The notes beneath the pieces are model-generated. The model was not told the origin of the DNA and searched no databases. It was given only the letters and a program-made list of their open reading frames with translations. Of a stretch of 64,000 nt of DNA, positions 31,031-40,776 are shown piece by piece; the stretch's first letter is position 1; every line of letters starts with the position of its first letter. Origin of the DNA: Paenibacillus donghaensis (GTDB taxonomy: Bacteria > Bacillota > Bacilli > Paenibacillales > Paenibacillaceae); contig NZ_CP021780.1 in assembly GCF_002192415.1 (NCBI RefSeq), positions 2,976,001 through 3,040,000 of the forward strand. The letters run 5' to 3'. Position numbers and translations under genes: made by a program.

Positions 31031-34000
31031 ATGAGTCATCCTGAGTATCCTTATAACGGAAATGAGATTGCGGTTATCGGTATGTCTGGAAGATTCCCCC
31101 AGGCCGAGAATCTGGAGGCCTTCTGGCGAAATCTGACGGAGGGCAAGGACTGCATTTCCCATTACTCCAGCCAGGAGCTGGAGGAGGCCGGCATTGACCC
31201 CAGCATTCTGAGTCATCCGAATTATATCAGGGCCAAAGGGGAGATCGGCCAGCTGGATGCGTTCGATGCCGCTTTTTTTGGGATCAACCCTAAGGACGCG
31301 GAGCTAATGGACCCCCAACACCGAATGATGCTCGAATGTGCTTGGGAAGCGCTGGAGCATGCGGGCTACCAGCCGGCGGAATGCGGAGGCTCAGTTGGTG
31401 TTTTTGCCGGGAAAAGCATGAGTTCGTATCTGTTCCTTAACCTCTATCCCCATCTTCAAAAAATGCTGGCCACCGGCAACCTGCAGGCAGCTATCGGCAA
31501 TGACAAGGATAGCATGGTTACAACTATCTCCTATCGGCTGAATCTCAAAGGACCGTCCATTGCAGTACAGTCCTCGTCTTCCACCTCTTTGGTGTCCGTT
31601 TGTATGGCAGCGCAGAGTCTGCTGACTTATCAATGTGATATGGCGTTGGCCGGAGGCATCACGGTAGGTCCGCCTGAACGGGCGGGCTACCTGCATGAGC
31701 CTGGAGGAATAATGTCGGCGGATGGGTACTGCCGTGCTTTTGACGAGAATAGCAGCGGATTTGTTCCGGGCAACGGGTACGGGCTGGTGGTACTGAAACG
31801 GCTGGATGAGGCGATCCGCGACAAGGATCATATCTGGTCCGTCATCAAAGGGTTTGCAGTCAACAATGATGGGGCGGATAAAATCAGCTATACCGCGCCA
31901 AGCGTAGGCGCACAATCCGAAGTCATCGCTGCGGCCCAGGCACTGGCAGAGGTTCATCCACAGACTATCGGTTACGTAGAAGCACATGGGACCGGCACCC
32001 GGATGGGAGATCCCATTGAAGTCGAGGCGTTGACCCAGGCATTCCGCCATGGCACGGAGCAGCTCGGTTATTGTCCAATTGGTTCGGTCAAGACGAACAT
32101 AGGGCATCTGGATTCTGCAGCCGGTATCGCCGGATTCATCAAAGCAACGCTCATGCTGCATCACAAGCAAATTCCGCCAACACTAAATTATAAACGTTCC
32201 AATCCGGCAATTGATTTTGACAACAGTCCCTTTTATGTGAACAACAAGCTTATGGATTGGACTGAGCAAGCCTACCCGCGCCGCGCCGGAGTGAACTCGC
32301 TCGGCATGGGCGGAACCAATGCCCACGTGGTCCTTGAAGAAGGTCCGCAGGAGTCCAGTACAGCAGTAGCAGCAGCGCCAGGGTGGAGCATCCTGCCCGT
32401 CTCGGCGAAAACCGAGGTTTCCCTGAATGGTAATCTGGAAAGATTGCAGCAATATTTGCGCGAAGACACGAAGACAGAACTGGCGGATGCCGCCTATACG
32501 CTCTCCGTGGGCCGACAGACCTTCGGACACAGAGCGGCTGTGGTTTGCTCTACGGCGGAAGAAGCTGTCCTAGCCCTGGAAACGGCTGATCCGGATGCGA
32601 TATACCATGGTGAGAGCCCTTCCCGCAAGCGCCCGCTGGTCTTTATGTTCACGGGACAAGGCTCGCAGTATGCGGGGATGGCCGAAGGGATCTATGCTTC
32701 TGAGCCGGTCTTCCGGGAACATTTCGACCGCTGCGCAGTGCAGATCAAGAACCTCACGGGGATGGATATCCAGCCATTGATTCAAGCTGTGAAGAATCAT
32801 CCGCAAGCCCTGGATGTGAATGAGACCGCGCTTACCCAGCCGCTATTATTTGCGGTCGAATACGCCATGGCCCGGCTGCTGATCAGCCGGGGATTCCGCC
32901 CCCAGGCGTTGATTGGCCACAGTCTGGGTGAATATGCCGCAGCGGCAATTGCTGAAGTATTCAGCCTTGAGGATGCCGTTCTGCTGGTCTGCCGCAGGGC
33001 GGAGTGGATGTCACGGACCGAAAGGGGAGACATGCTGGCGGTAGGTCTCAGCCGTGAAGCGGTAGACGGATATCTCCAGGCGAGAATTACTCTAGCTGCG
33101 GTTAACGGTCCTACGCTATGCGTGCTGTCTGGAGAAAAGGCAGCCATTGCCGAACTGGAGCATCTGCTGGCAGAAGAGGGGATATATCATAAAAGGCTGG
33201 CCACATCCCACGCCTTTCACTCTCCTCTAATGCAGCCGGTGGTCGCTCCTTACCGTGAACTGCTGAGGCAGATCCAATTACATGAACCTGTGACTCCGCT
33301 GATGTCCTGTCTTACCGGGACTTGGCTGCAGGCTGAAGAGGCTACCGATCCCGAATACTGGACCCGCCATATTCTCGAACCTGTTGTATTTATGGACGGA
33401 CTGGAAGCCCTGCTTCACGAAGGGAACCGCTTGTTTGTGGAATTGGGGCCAGGCTCCGCATTATGCAGTCTGGGGCGGCAGAACCCGGCGGCAGCTAATG
33501 ACAGCGTATGGGTGCCCGCCATCCGCCCTGCCCACAGGCAGGATGAGGACGCCAAGGTGCTGGCACAGGCCATGGCCAACCTATGGGTCTGGGGAGCTGA
33601 ACTGGATTGGGAGCTGTATTACGGGAATGAGCCGCGCCGGCGGGTACCGCTGCCGACGTATGCCTTCTCACACCAGAGCTACTGGGTATATCCGGAAGCT
33701 GTCCCGGTCAGCACCCATACCGCTGCTGCCCGCGGGATTCATGCATCCGGTGTATCCGTACCACCAAATCCCGCTCCCGAACCTTATAGCGGACACCATG
33801 CCCGGCCTGAAGTAACGGCAGTTTACCGCGCACCGGAGGGGAGAACGGAGCAGCAGCTTGTGGATATTCTGGAGGGGGAGCTTCATCTGCAGCCGGTCGG
33901 TGTGGATGATGACTTCTTCGAGCTGGGAGGCCATTCCTTGCTTGCCACCCAGGTACTGGAGCGGATTCGGCAAGCTATGGGTGTGCAGTTGTCGATCGAC

Positions 34001-34180
34001 AGCATCTTTCTGCATCCGACCGTAAGCGGAATGGCTCCGCTGTTAGAGAATACACTTCAGAACGTATCCAAGAAACAGACCATTGAACAATTATTCCAGG
34101 AAATGGCCGCCATGAGCAGTGAAGAGATTGCCAGCGGTTTGGCAGAAGACAAACTCAAACCGGGCGGAGGGAAGGGGTAA
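31031..34180 (+). CDS. clbI-like: Polyketide synthase KS-AT-T with Ser in place of the KS catalytic Cys (ClbI-like)
   Basis: 1049 residues (ClbI is about 1011). The KS fold is complete, with the two His motifs (EAHGTGT, TNIGHLD), but where active KS domains have T-A-C-S-S the sequence is S-S-S-S-T; Ser183 (TCT, 31577-31579) replaces the nucleophile, one base from TGT. The AT is intact with GHSLGE near 631 and HAFHS, indicating malonyl. The ACP has ELGGHSLL near 967. The gene follows the C-A-T protein after an AGGGAGGA site and overlaps the next gene (TAATG). A Ser KS might act only as a decarboxylase or docking domain, or might still accept acyl groups poorly; the architecture and place otherwise match ClbI, which takes part in cyclopropane formation in E. 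coli. Confidence 0.92.
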   Translation: MSHPEYPYNGNEIAVIGMSGRFPQAENLEAFWRNLTEGKDCISHYSSQELEEAGIDPSILSHPNYIRAKGEIGQLDAFDAAFFGINPKDAELMDPQHRMMLECAWEALEHAGYQPAECGGSVGVFAGKSMSSYLFLNLYPHLQKMLATGNLQAAIGNDKDSMVTTISYRLNLKGPSIAVQSSSSTSLVSVCMAAQSLLTYQCDMALAGGITVGPPERAGYLHEPGGIMSADGYCRAFDENSSGFVPGNGYGLVVLKRLDEAIRDKDHIWSVIKGFAVNNDGADKISYTAPSVGAQSEVIAAAQALAEVHPQTIGYVEAHGTGTRMGDPIEVEALTQAFRHGTEQLGYCPIGSVKTNIGHLDSAAGIAGFIKATLMLHHKQIPPTLNYKRSNPAIDFDNSPFYVNNKLMDWTEQAYPRRAGVNSLGMGGTNAHVVLEEGPQESSTAVAAAPGWSILPVSAKTEVSLNGNLERLQQYLREDTKTELADAAYTLSVGRQTFGHRAAVVCSTAEEAVLALETADPDAIYHGESPSRKRPLVFMFTGQGSQYAGMAEGIYASEPVFREHFDRCAVQIKNLTGMDIQPLIQAVKNHPQALDVNETALTQPLLFAVEYAMARLLISRGFRPQALIGHSLGEYAAAAIAEVFSLEDAVLLVCRRAEWMSRTERGDMLAVGLSREAVDGYLQARITLAAVNGPTLCVLSGEKAAIAELEHLLAEEGIYHKRLATSHAFHSPLMQPVVAPYRELLRQIQLHEPVTPLMSCLTGTWLQAEEATDPEYWTRHILEPVVFMDGLEALLHEGNRLFVELGPGSALCSLGRQNPAAANDSVWVPAIRPAHRQDEDAKVLAQAMANLWVWGAELDWELYYGNEPRRRVPLPTYAFSHQSYWVYPEAVPVSTHTAAARGIHASGVSVPPNPAPEPYSGHHARPEVTAVYRAPEGRTEQQLVDILEGELHLQPVGVDDDFFELGGHSLLATQVLERIRQAMGVQLSIDSIFLHPTVSGMAPLLENTLQNVSKKQTIEQLFQEMAAMSSEEIASGLAEDKLKPGGGKG

Positions 34181-37100
34181 TGGCAGAACAAGTAGCCTTA
34201 TCCGCGTTGTCCCCTGAGCAAAAACAATGGTTCCGGCGGCAAATGCGTGAGCGGGGAATCCCTGTGCTGCAAATTCCACTGGAAAAGCAAACGCGAGAAA
34301 CCGGGTTGCCTCTGTCCTTTAGCCAGGAGCGTTTATGGCTGATGGAGCAGCTGGGCGGCACCGCTTCCAGTTATCATCTGTATCAGGCCATCCGGATAAC
34401 CGGCCGCCTCCAGACCGGTCCGTTGGAAGCCAGCCTGCGCCTGCTGGCGTCGGAGCATGAGAGCTTCCGGACCTCCTTCATCTCTATGGAAGGGAAACCC
34501 CATCAGTATATCGCCACTCACAGCGATATTCCGCTGGTGCGGATCAAGGTTGCCGGCGGAACTGAATCAGAGCGGCTGCAGCAGGCCGAACAGGCGGCCC
34601 AGCCACTGCTTACACAGCCGTTTGATCTTAGCCAGGCGCCCTTGCTGCGCGCAGGATTACTCGAACTGGCAGAGGATGACCATATGCTTGTATTCGTCAT
34701 TCATCATATTGTTGCTGACGGCTGGTCGCTTAGAATGCTTACACAAGAATGGGTGCAGCTCTATAACGCATTATGCAAGGGTCAGAGTCCTCGACATAAC
34801 CGGCATAGGTATGACTATGCCGATTATGCCTGCTGGCAGAGAGAGTGGATGCAGCCAGACATGCTGGCGGAAGGCCTGGATTACTGGAAGGAGCAGCTGC
34901 GGGGAGCCGATCCTTTCTATACGATACCCTCCCACCGCCCGCGCCCGCGTATGCTGACCTCAGGGGGGGACAGCTGCTCGCTGCGGCTCGAAGCGCCAGA
35001 GCTTGAAGCCCTCAGGGCTCTCGCACGGTCCGCAGGCGCATCACTTTTCATGACTGTAATGGCTGCTTTTAACGTTCTGCTGTACAGGTACACGGTTAAT
35101 GGAGATGCTGTAGTCGGCACCCCAACGGCGGGCAGATGCCGGGAAGAAACGGAAGAGATGCTGGGCTGCTTCGTCAACAATGTCGTATTAAGAACGGATA
35201 TCCGCGATGCGAACAGCTTCATGGAAGTATTGCAATGGACTACCCGGACGGTGCTTGGAGCCTTGAACGCTCAGGAGGTCCCGTTTGAGCATGTACTGGA
35301 AGAATTAAATCCACCCAGGGACATGGCTTATTCGCCTTTATTCCAGCTCTTTTTCATCTTTCAGCAAGGCAATATGTCGTTGGATCAACTGGATGGCGCT
35401 GTCTGCACACCACAGAAGTGGACTCAGTCTTCCGCCAAATTCGATATCACCGTGGAAGTGATCGAGCATCTCCACCATCTGGACGTGATGTTGGAATACA
35501 ACACCGATCTCTATGACAAAAGGCTGGCCGAAGGACTGCTCGAAAACTATGTCTGGATGCTTAGACATTTGCCAGCGCAAGCACATCAGCCGCTCCGGTT
35601 TCTTCCGCTGATTGCTCCACTGGAAGAGGCAAAGCTGCTAAGGGCAGGTACCGGTCCGGGAGCCGTTTACCCGGAGTGCTCCACACTGCATTCACTGGTG
35701 GAGCGACAAGCGGCCGCCAGGCCAACCGCCGTGGCTGTGGTCTGCGGACAGCGATCCTACACCTATGCAGAGTTATACGGGGCAGCAGAGCGGTTAGCCG
35801 TATCTTTACAGCACTCAGGCAGCGCAGGTCCCGGCCGGCGCATCGGCATCTGCGCCGCTCCTTCATTCGAGCTTGCAGCAGGCATTCTCGGCATTTTAAT
35901 CAGCGGCAGCGCTTATGTTCCGCTTGATCCGGCTTTTCCAGAGCAGCGGCTGCAATATATCGCGGGCCATGCCGAGCTCGACTGCATTCTGGTAGATCAT
36001 CCTGCGGAAGCCGAACGGTTCGGCGGCCACCGCTGCTGCGATATCAGCCCCGGCAGCGTATGTTGGCAGCCCCCTGGCGACTCCGTTGTCTCCCGGGAAT
36101 CGGGTACACCGCAGCACGCTTACCTGATTTATACCTCGGGAAGTACCGGCCAGCCCAAAGGGGTAACCGTCACTCACCGGAATGCGGTGCATTTCCTATA
36201 TTCCATGCAGGATCTGCTGCAGATGACATCCGAAGATTCCTTGTTGTCCCTTACGACATATTCGTTTGATATTTTCTTGCTCGAACTGTTCTTGCCCTTA
36301 TCCCTAGGGGCGTCCGTCATCTTCCCGCAGGAGGGAAGCAACAGCGATCCCGGACTGCTTATGAGGGAGATCGACCGTTATATGCCAACCTTTATGCAGG
36401 CAACACCTGTGTTGTGGCGGCTGCTGCTGGCAGAAGGCTGGAAGGGTTCACAGCGCATGAATCTGCTGTGCGGCGGTGAGGAGCTGAAGCCGGAACTGGC
36501 TGCACAATTGTTCACCCGGGGTAACACGGTATGGAATTTGTACGGGCCCACCGAAACTGCAGTATGGTCTCTGGCCCACAAACTTACGCCGGATGATTTC
36601 CTGCACCAAGTCCCGATCGGCAGGCCGATTGGCAACACGACCTGCCTGATTCTGGATGAAGAGCTGGCACTTGTGCCTTTCGGAGCCGAAGGCACGTTGT
36701 ATATCGGAGGCGACAGTGTAACGGACGGGTATCACCGTCAGCCGGAACTGACCGCACAGAAGTTCATTATGAATCCGCATCACCCGTCAGGTGGACGGAT
36801 GTTCAATACAGGAGACCGGGTACGGCTCCTTCCAGGAGGAGAACTGGTCTATCTCGGCCGTAAAGACCAGCAGCTCAAGCTGAGAGGCTTCCGCATTGAA
36901 CCTTCAGAGATTGAACATCAATTGAACCTTCATCCTGACATTGCGGCCAGCATCGTAGTCGCATGTGACGACGGACAGGGAGAGCAGCTGCTCGCTGCTT
37001 ATTGGGTACCCTCACCAGCAGCCCTTGGCAAGAGTACCGTTCCTGGTGAAGCAGGCTTTGCGCATATGCTGCGCGCCGTGCTGCCCAGTTACATGATCCC

Positions 37101-40100
37101 GGCCCGTTTTATTAAGCTTGAGAAGCTGCCGTTAACACCCAACCGCAAGGTTGACCGGCAATTCCTTGCGCGGCTGCCGCTGGACAAAGCGGATGTGACC
37201 CGGAGCTACACAGCACCGCGGAGCATCATTGAGATCCAGCTCGCCGAAATTTGGGGAGAGGTACTGAACTGGAGCCGAGTTGGCATCCACGATCATTTTT
37301 TTGATTTGGGAGGAAATTCTTTACTGGCAGTTAAACTGCTGGCGGAAATGCGTTCCAAGATGGAGGTGGACTTCACACTCCGGCAGCTGCTTGTTGCTTC
37401 TACCATTGCCAATGTGGCAGCTGAACTGGATGCAGCGGCAGTGAACCCGTTACTGGAGACAGGACGTGCTGTAACAGTGGACTTACCCGAATTCCGGGTG
37501 TCGCCGCAGGAAGCCTTTGAACCTTTTCCGTTGACGGAAGTACAGATGGCTTATTGGAGCGGAAGACGGACAGGCAGTGCGGCCACCCATGTCTATCAGG
37601 AGATGGAGTTCGCCGGGCTTGATCTCGGACGTTTCGAGCAGTGCTTCCAGGCGCTTGTGAAACGCCATCCTATGCTGCGGGCAAGGGTAATGCCGGACGG
37701 TGAGCAGCAGATTCTTGAAGAAGTTCCGCCTTACCAAGTGAACGTTGTGGACGTAAGCGGCTGCTCTGAGCCAGAGCGTACCTCACGGCTGAACGGAATT
37801 CGTCAAGTGATGGCGCACACCATTCATAATGGCAGTTGGCCGATGTTCGCAATCGAGGCAACTCGGCTGCCGGAAGGACGAACCCGAATTCATATCAGCT
37901 TTGACCTTATGATTGCTGATGCACTGAGTTTTCGGATTATCCTGGAGGAACTAGCCGGGCTGTATGCTGGAACGGCCGCCCTGCCTCCACTCCAAGCAAC
38001 CTTTCGTGATTATGTGTTGTCCTTGATGTCCGTCACCTCCGCAAGCCGTTACCAGAGGGCACAGTCCTATTGGCAAGAGCGGATTCCACGGCTTCCTGCC
38101 GCTCCTCAGCTGCCAGCTTCAGCCCTTCACGGCCCTGAACGGCCGGAATTCAAGCGCTGGAAGGCTGTACTTCCGGCACGGCTCTGGTCGAAGCTGTCCG
38201 CAACTGCACGCAGACGGGGATTATCCACTTCCGCATTGCTGCTCGCCTGTTATGCGGAAGTCCTTGCACTGTATGCCAAGCAGCCTCATTTCTTGTTGAA
38301 TCTGACACTGTTTAACCGGCTGCCACTGCATCCGCAGATGGATCAGCTGGTTGGCGACTTCACAACCATCTCTCTGCTGGAGGTGGATTATCGGGACTCT
38401 TGTTCTTTTGGCAGAAGGGCTGAACAGCTGCAGGAGCGTCTGTGGACCGATCTCGATCACCGCCTCTACAGCGGTATTCGCGTGACGGAACAACTTCTGG
38501 CCCAGAGCATTCTCAGTGAGCCGGTCCCGGTGGTGTTCACAAGCCTGCTGGACTTGTCCGGCAAGGAAGGGACAGCTGACGGATTCGATCAGATCTTTCA
38601 GCGGAGGAATGAATCCGAGACGGAAGCGCGCAGTCTGTCGGAGACCCCTCAGGTCTGGCTCGATCACCAAGTAGCTGAACGCAACGGCGAGCTTCATTAC
38701 AATTGGGACGCGGTAGAGGGCAAATTCCCGCCGGGGATGCTGGAAGAGATGTTTGCCGTCTACGGAAGCTTGCTCCGCCGTTTGACGGAAGAAGAATCGG
38801 CCTGGGAGCTGCCGCTGCCACTGGCTGGCCCGGGTACAGCCGGATTCGCTCACCACCTCCAATTGGCGGAACTGGATACCCGGCACCGGCGCAGCCTGGA
38901 GCTGCCGGATGTTGCCCTGCACCAAGGCTTTCAGCGGATGGCCTGCAGCCAGCCCCATGCAACGGCGCTGATTGTGGGCGGGTATACCTTCTCTTATAAG
39001 GAATTGAACCGCAAAGCCAATGCTGTAGCACATCAGTTGGTAGCCTATGGCGTACAGCAGGAGACCCTGGTCGCCGTGGTGATGGACAAAGGCTGGGAGC
39101 AGGTGGCAGCGGTGCTCGGTATTTTGAAGGCCGGAGCCGCCTATCTGCCGGTGGATGCGAGTCTGCCCGCTTACCGCATCAACGAGCTGCTGGAGCTTGG
39201 ACAGGTACAAGTCGCACTGGTTCAGTCCTCTGTACCTGCGGCCAGTTGGACCGCTACCGGCATTCACAGCATAGAGGTCAACGAGAACACCGGATACGAA
39301 GCTACGCCGGAATATGGCAGCAACGCCGATAAGATGGGGGATCAGCTGGCCTATGTTCTATTCACTTCCGGCAGCACTGGTACGCCCAAAGGAGTGATGA
39401 TCAGCCATCAGGCTGCGGTCAACACCTTGACCGACATCAACCGCAGCTATGAGCTGAACCCGCAAGACATTGTGCTCGGCTTATCTTCATTAAGCTTCGA
39501 TTTATCCGTATTCGACATCTTTGGCTGTTTGACGGCCGGAGGTACACTTGTACTGCCAGACGCGGACCGGCTGCGCGATCCGTCTCATTGGCTGGAGCTG
39601 ATGCAGATGCAACAAGTCACAGTCTGGAACAGCGTTCCCGCCTTTATGAACATGCTTGTAATGTATGCGGCACCTGAGGTTCGGCCCGATTCTCTCAGAT
39701 TGTGTCTGCTGAGTGGAGACTGGATTCCCTCCAGTCTTCCGGAAGCCATCCGCCGTCTAAACCCTTCCACCCAAGTAATTGCCCTTGGCGGAGCAACCGA
39801 AGCGGCCATCTGGTCGATTCAGTACCCGGTTCACACGGTTGATCCGGCTTGGCACAGCATTCCCTATGGACTATCCATGTCTGGCCAACGTGTTTATGTG
39901 CTGAATGCACGGATGGAGGAATGTCCGGTAGCGGTGCCTGGAGAGCTATACATTGGCGGTCAAGGTCTGGCCGGCGGCTATTGGCGGGATGAGGTGCGTT
40001 CAGCAGAGCGTTTCATCAGGTCGCCCATCACCGGAGAACGTCTCTACCGGACAGGAGACTGGGGGCGCTATGGCTCAGACGGGGTCATTGAATTCCTTGG

Positions 40101-40752
40101 CCGCGACGACCTCCAAGTCAAAATCAGCGGCTACCGCATTGAATTAAGTGAAATCGAGAGTGCCCTGAAGACGTGGCCCTGCGTGCAAGAGTCTACTGTG
40201 CTTGCAGAAGGAGAGCAGGATGCGAAACGTCTGCGTGCTTTTGTGATTCTCAACCCTGACCGGCAATCGGTGCCGGACCCAGAGGTGCTGCGAGCCCATT
40301 TGAGATCCCGGTTACCAGGATACATGGTTCCTTACAGTATTAGCATTCTTGATGAATTCCCTTTGACACCCAACGGTAAAATTGACCGCAAGGCACTCCT
40401 GGCTACTGCGCCTGAGAAGGTCGGGACCACCGCGGGATTGCCGCAATCCGAACTGGAAGAGACCGTTACAACCATTTGGAAGGAGCTGCTCAACCGGCCG
40501 TCCATTGGCAGAGACGAGCATTTTTTCGACCTGGGTGGCAACTCGCTGAAGCTGGTCCAGATGCATTTGAAGCTGCAAAGCATGCTAAACCGCGAGATTC
40601 CCATCGTCGAGCTGTTCAAGCATACCTCAGTGGCAGCGCTGGTCGAATTTCTCGGGAATGCTCCAGTGGACGAATCCCAAGCCGGGATAGAGCAAAAAGC
40701 GGTAGATAGGGCAGACAGACGGTTTCATGCGAGACAGACGCGCCGCAGATGA
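34180..40752 (+). CDS. clbJ-like: NRPS C-A(Gly)-T-Cy-A(Cys)-T, builds a thiazoline (ClbJ-like)
   Basis: 2190 residues (ClbJ is about 2166). Domains and rough positions: C (HHIVADGWS, 175); A1 (FDIFLLE, 695) with code D-I-L-Q-L-G-L-V-W-K, glycine; T1 (GGNSL, 1045); heterocyclization domain with the DxxxxDxxS motif as DLMIADALS (1243) and FPLTEVQMAYW at its start; A2 (FDLSVFD, 1773) with code D-L-F-N-L-S-L-I-W-K, cysteine with Phe for the usual Tyr; T2 (GGNSL, 2120). Expected product: Gly joined to Cys and cyclised to a thiazoline, later oxidised by the Ox domain of the next protein. The ATG overlaps the previous stop. The domain order is that of E. coli ClbJ. Confidence 0.94.
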   Translation: MAEQVALSALSPEQKQWFRRQMRERGIPVLQIPLEKQTRETGLPLSFSQERLWLMEQLGGTASSYHLYQAIRITGRLQTGPLEASLRLLASEHESFRTSFISMEGKPHQYIATHSDIPLVRIKVAGGTESERLQQAEQAAQPLLTQPFDLSQAPLLRAGLLELAEDDHMLVFVIHHIVADGWSLRMLTQEWVQLYNALCKGQSPRHNRHRYDYADYACWQREWMQPDMLAEGLDYWKEQLRGADPFYTIPSHRPRPRMLTSGGDSCSLRLEAPELEALRALARSAGASLFMTVMAAFNVLLYRYTVNGDAVVGTPTAGRCREETEEMLGCFVNNVVLRTDIRDANSFMEVLQWTTRTVLGALNAQEVPFEHVLEELNPPRDMAYSPLFQLFFIFQQGNMSLDQLDGAVCTPQKWTQSSAKFDITVEVIEHLHHLDVMLEYNTDLYDKRLAEGLLENYVWMLRHLPAQAHQPLRFLPLIAPLEEAKLLRAGTGPGAVYPECSTLHSLVERQAAARPTAVAVVCGQRSYTYAELYGAAERLAVSLQHSGSAGPGRRIGICAAPSFELAAGILGILISGSAYVPLDPAFPEQRLQYIAGHAELDCILVDHPAEAERFGGHRCCDISPGSVCWQPPGDSVVSRESGTPQHAYLIYTSGSTGQPKGVTVTHRNAVHFLYSMQDLLQMTSEDSLLSLTTYSFDIFLLELFLPLSLGASVIFPQEGSNSDPGLLMREIDRYMPTFMQATPVLWRLLLAEGWKGSQRMNLLCGGEELKPELAAQLFTRGNTVWNLYGPTETAVWSLAHKLTPDDFLHQVPIGRPIGNTTCLILDEELALVPFGAEGTLYIGGDSVTDGYHRQPELTAQKFIMNPHHPSGGRMFNTGDRVRLLPGGELVYLGRKDQQLKLRGFRIEPSEIEHQLNLHPDIAASIVVACDDGQGEQLLAAYWVPSPAALGKSTVPGEAGFAHMLRAVLPSYMIPARFIKLEKLPLTPNRKVDRQFLARLPLDKADVTRSYTAPRSIIEIQLAEIWGEVLNWSRVGIHDHFFDLGGNSLLAVKLLAEMRSKMEVDFTLRQLLVASTIANVAAELDAAAVNPLLETGRAVTVDLPEFRVSPQEAFEPFPLTEVQMAYWSGRRTGSAATHVYQEMEFAGLDLGRFEQCFQALVKRHPMLRARVMPDGEQQILEEVPPYQVNVVDVSGCSEPERTSRLNGIRQVMAHTIHNGSWPMFAIEATRLPEGRTRIHISFDLMIADALSFRIILEELAGLYAGTAALPPLQATFRDYVLSLMSVTSASRYQRAQSYWQERIPRLPAAPQLPASALHGPERPEFKRWKAVLPARLWSKLSATARRRGLSTSALLLACYAEVLALYAKQPHFLLNLTLFNRLPLHPQMDQLVGDFTTISLLEVDYRDSCSFGRRAEQLQERLWTDLDHRLYSGIRVTEQLLAQSILSEPVPVVFTSLLDLSGKEGTADGFDQIFQRRNESETEARSLSETPQVWLDHQVAERNGELHYNWDAVEGKFPPGMLEEMFAVYGSLLRRLTEEESAWELPLPLAGPGTAGFAHHLQLAELDTRHRRSLELPDVALHQGFQRMACSQPHATALIVGGYTFSYKELNRKANAVAHQLVAYGVQQETLVAVVMDKGWEQVAAVLGILKAGAAYLPVDASLPAYRINELLELGQVQVALVQSSVPAASWTATGIHSIEVNENTGYEATPEYGSNADKMGDQLAYVLFTSGSTGTPKGVMISHQAAVNTLTDINRSYELNPQDIVLGLSSLSFDLSVFDIFGCLTAGGTLVLPDADRLRDPSHWLELMQMQQVTVWNSVPAFMNMLVMYAAPEVRPDSLRLCLLSGDWIPSSLPEAIRRLNPSTQVIALGGATEAAIWSIQYPVHTVDPAWHSIPYGLSMSGQRVYVLNARMEECPVAVPGELYIGGQGLAGGYWRDEVRSAERFIRSPITGERLYRTGDWGRYGSDGVIEFLGRDDLQVKISGYRIELSEIESALKTWPCVQESTVLAEGEQDAKRLRAFVILNPDRQSVPDPEVLRAHLRSRLPGYMVPYSISILDEFPLTPNGKIDRKALLATAPEKVGTTAGLPQSELEETVTTIWKELLNRPSIGRDEHFFDLGGNSLKLVQMHLKLQSMLNREIPIVELFKHTSVAALVEFLGNAPVDESQAGIEQKAVDRADRRFHARQTRRR

Positions 40753-40776
40753 TTATCAACATAAGGAGGAAACATA

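Noticed and set aside
38221..39267. Long antisense ORF (348 codons) on the minus strand of the ClbJ-like gene
   Set aside because: It is the shadow of a high-GC coding frame; no ribosome site and no domain features.
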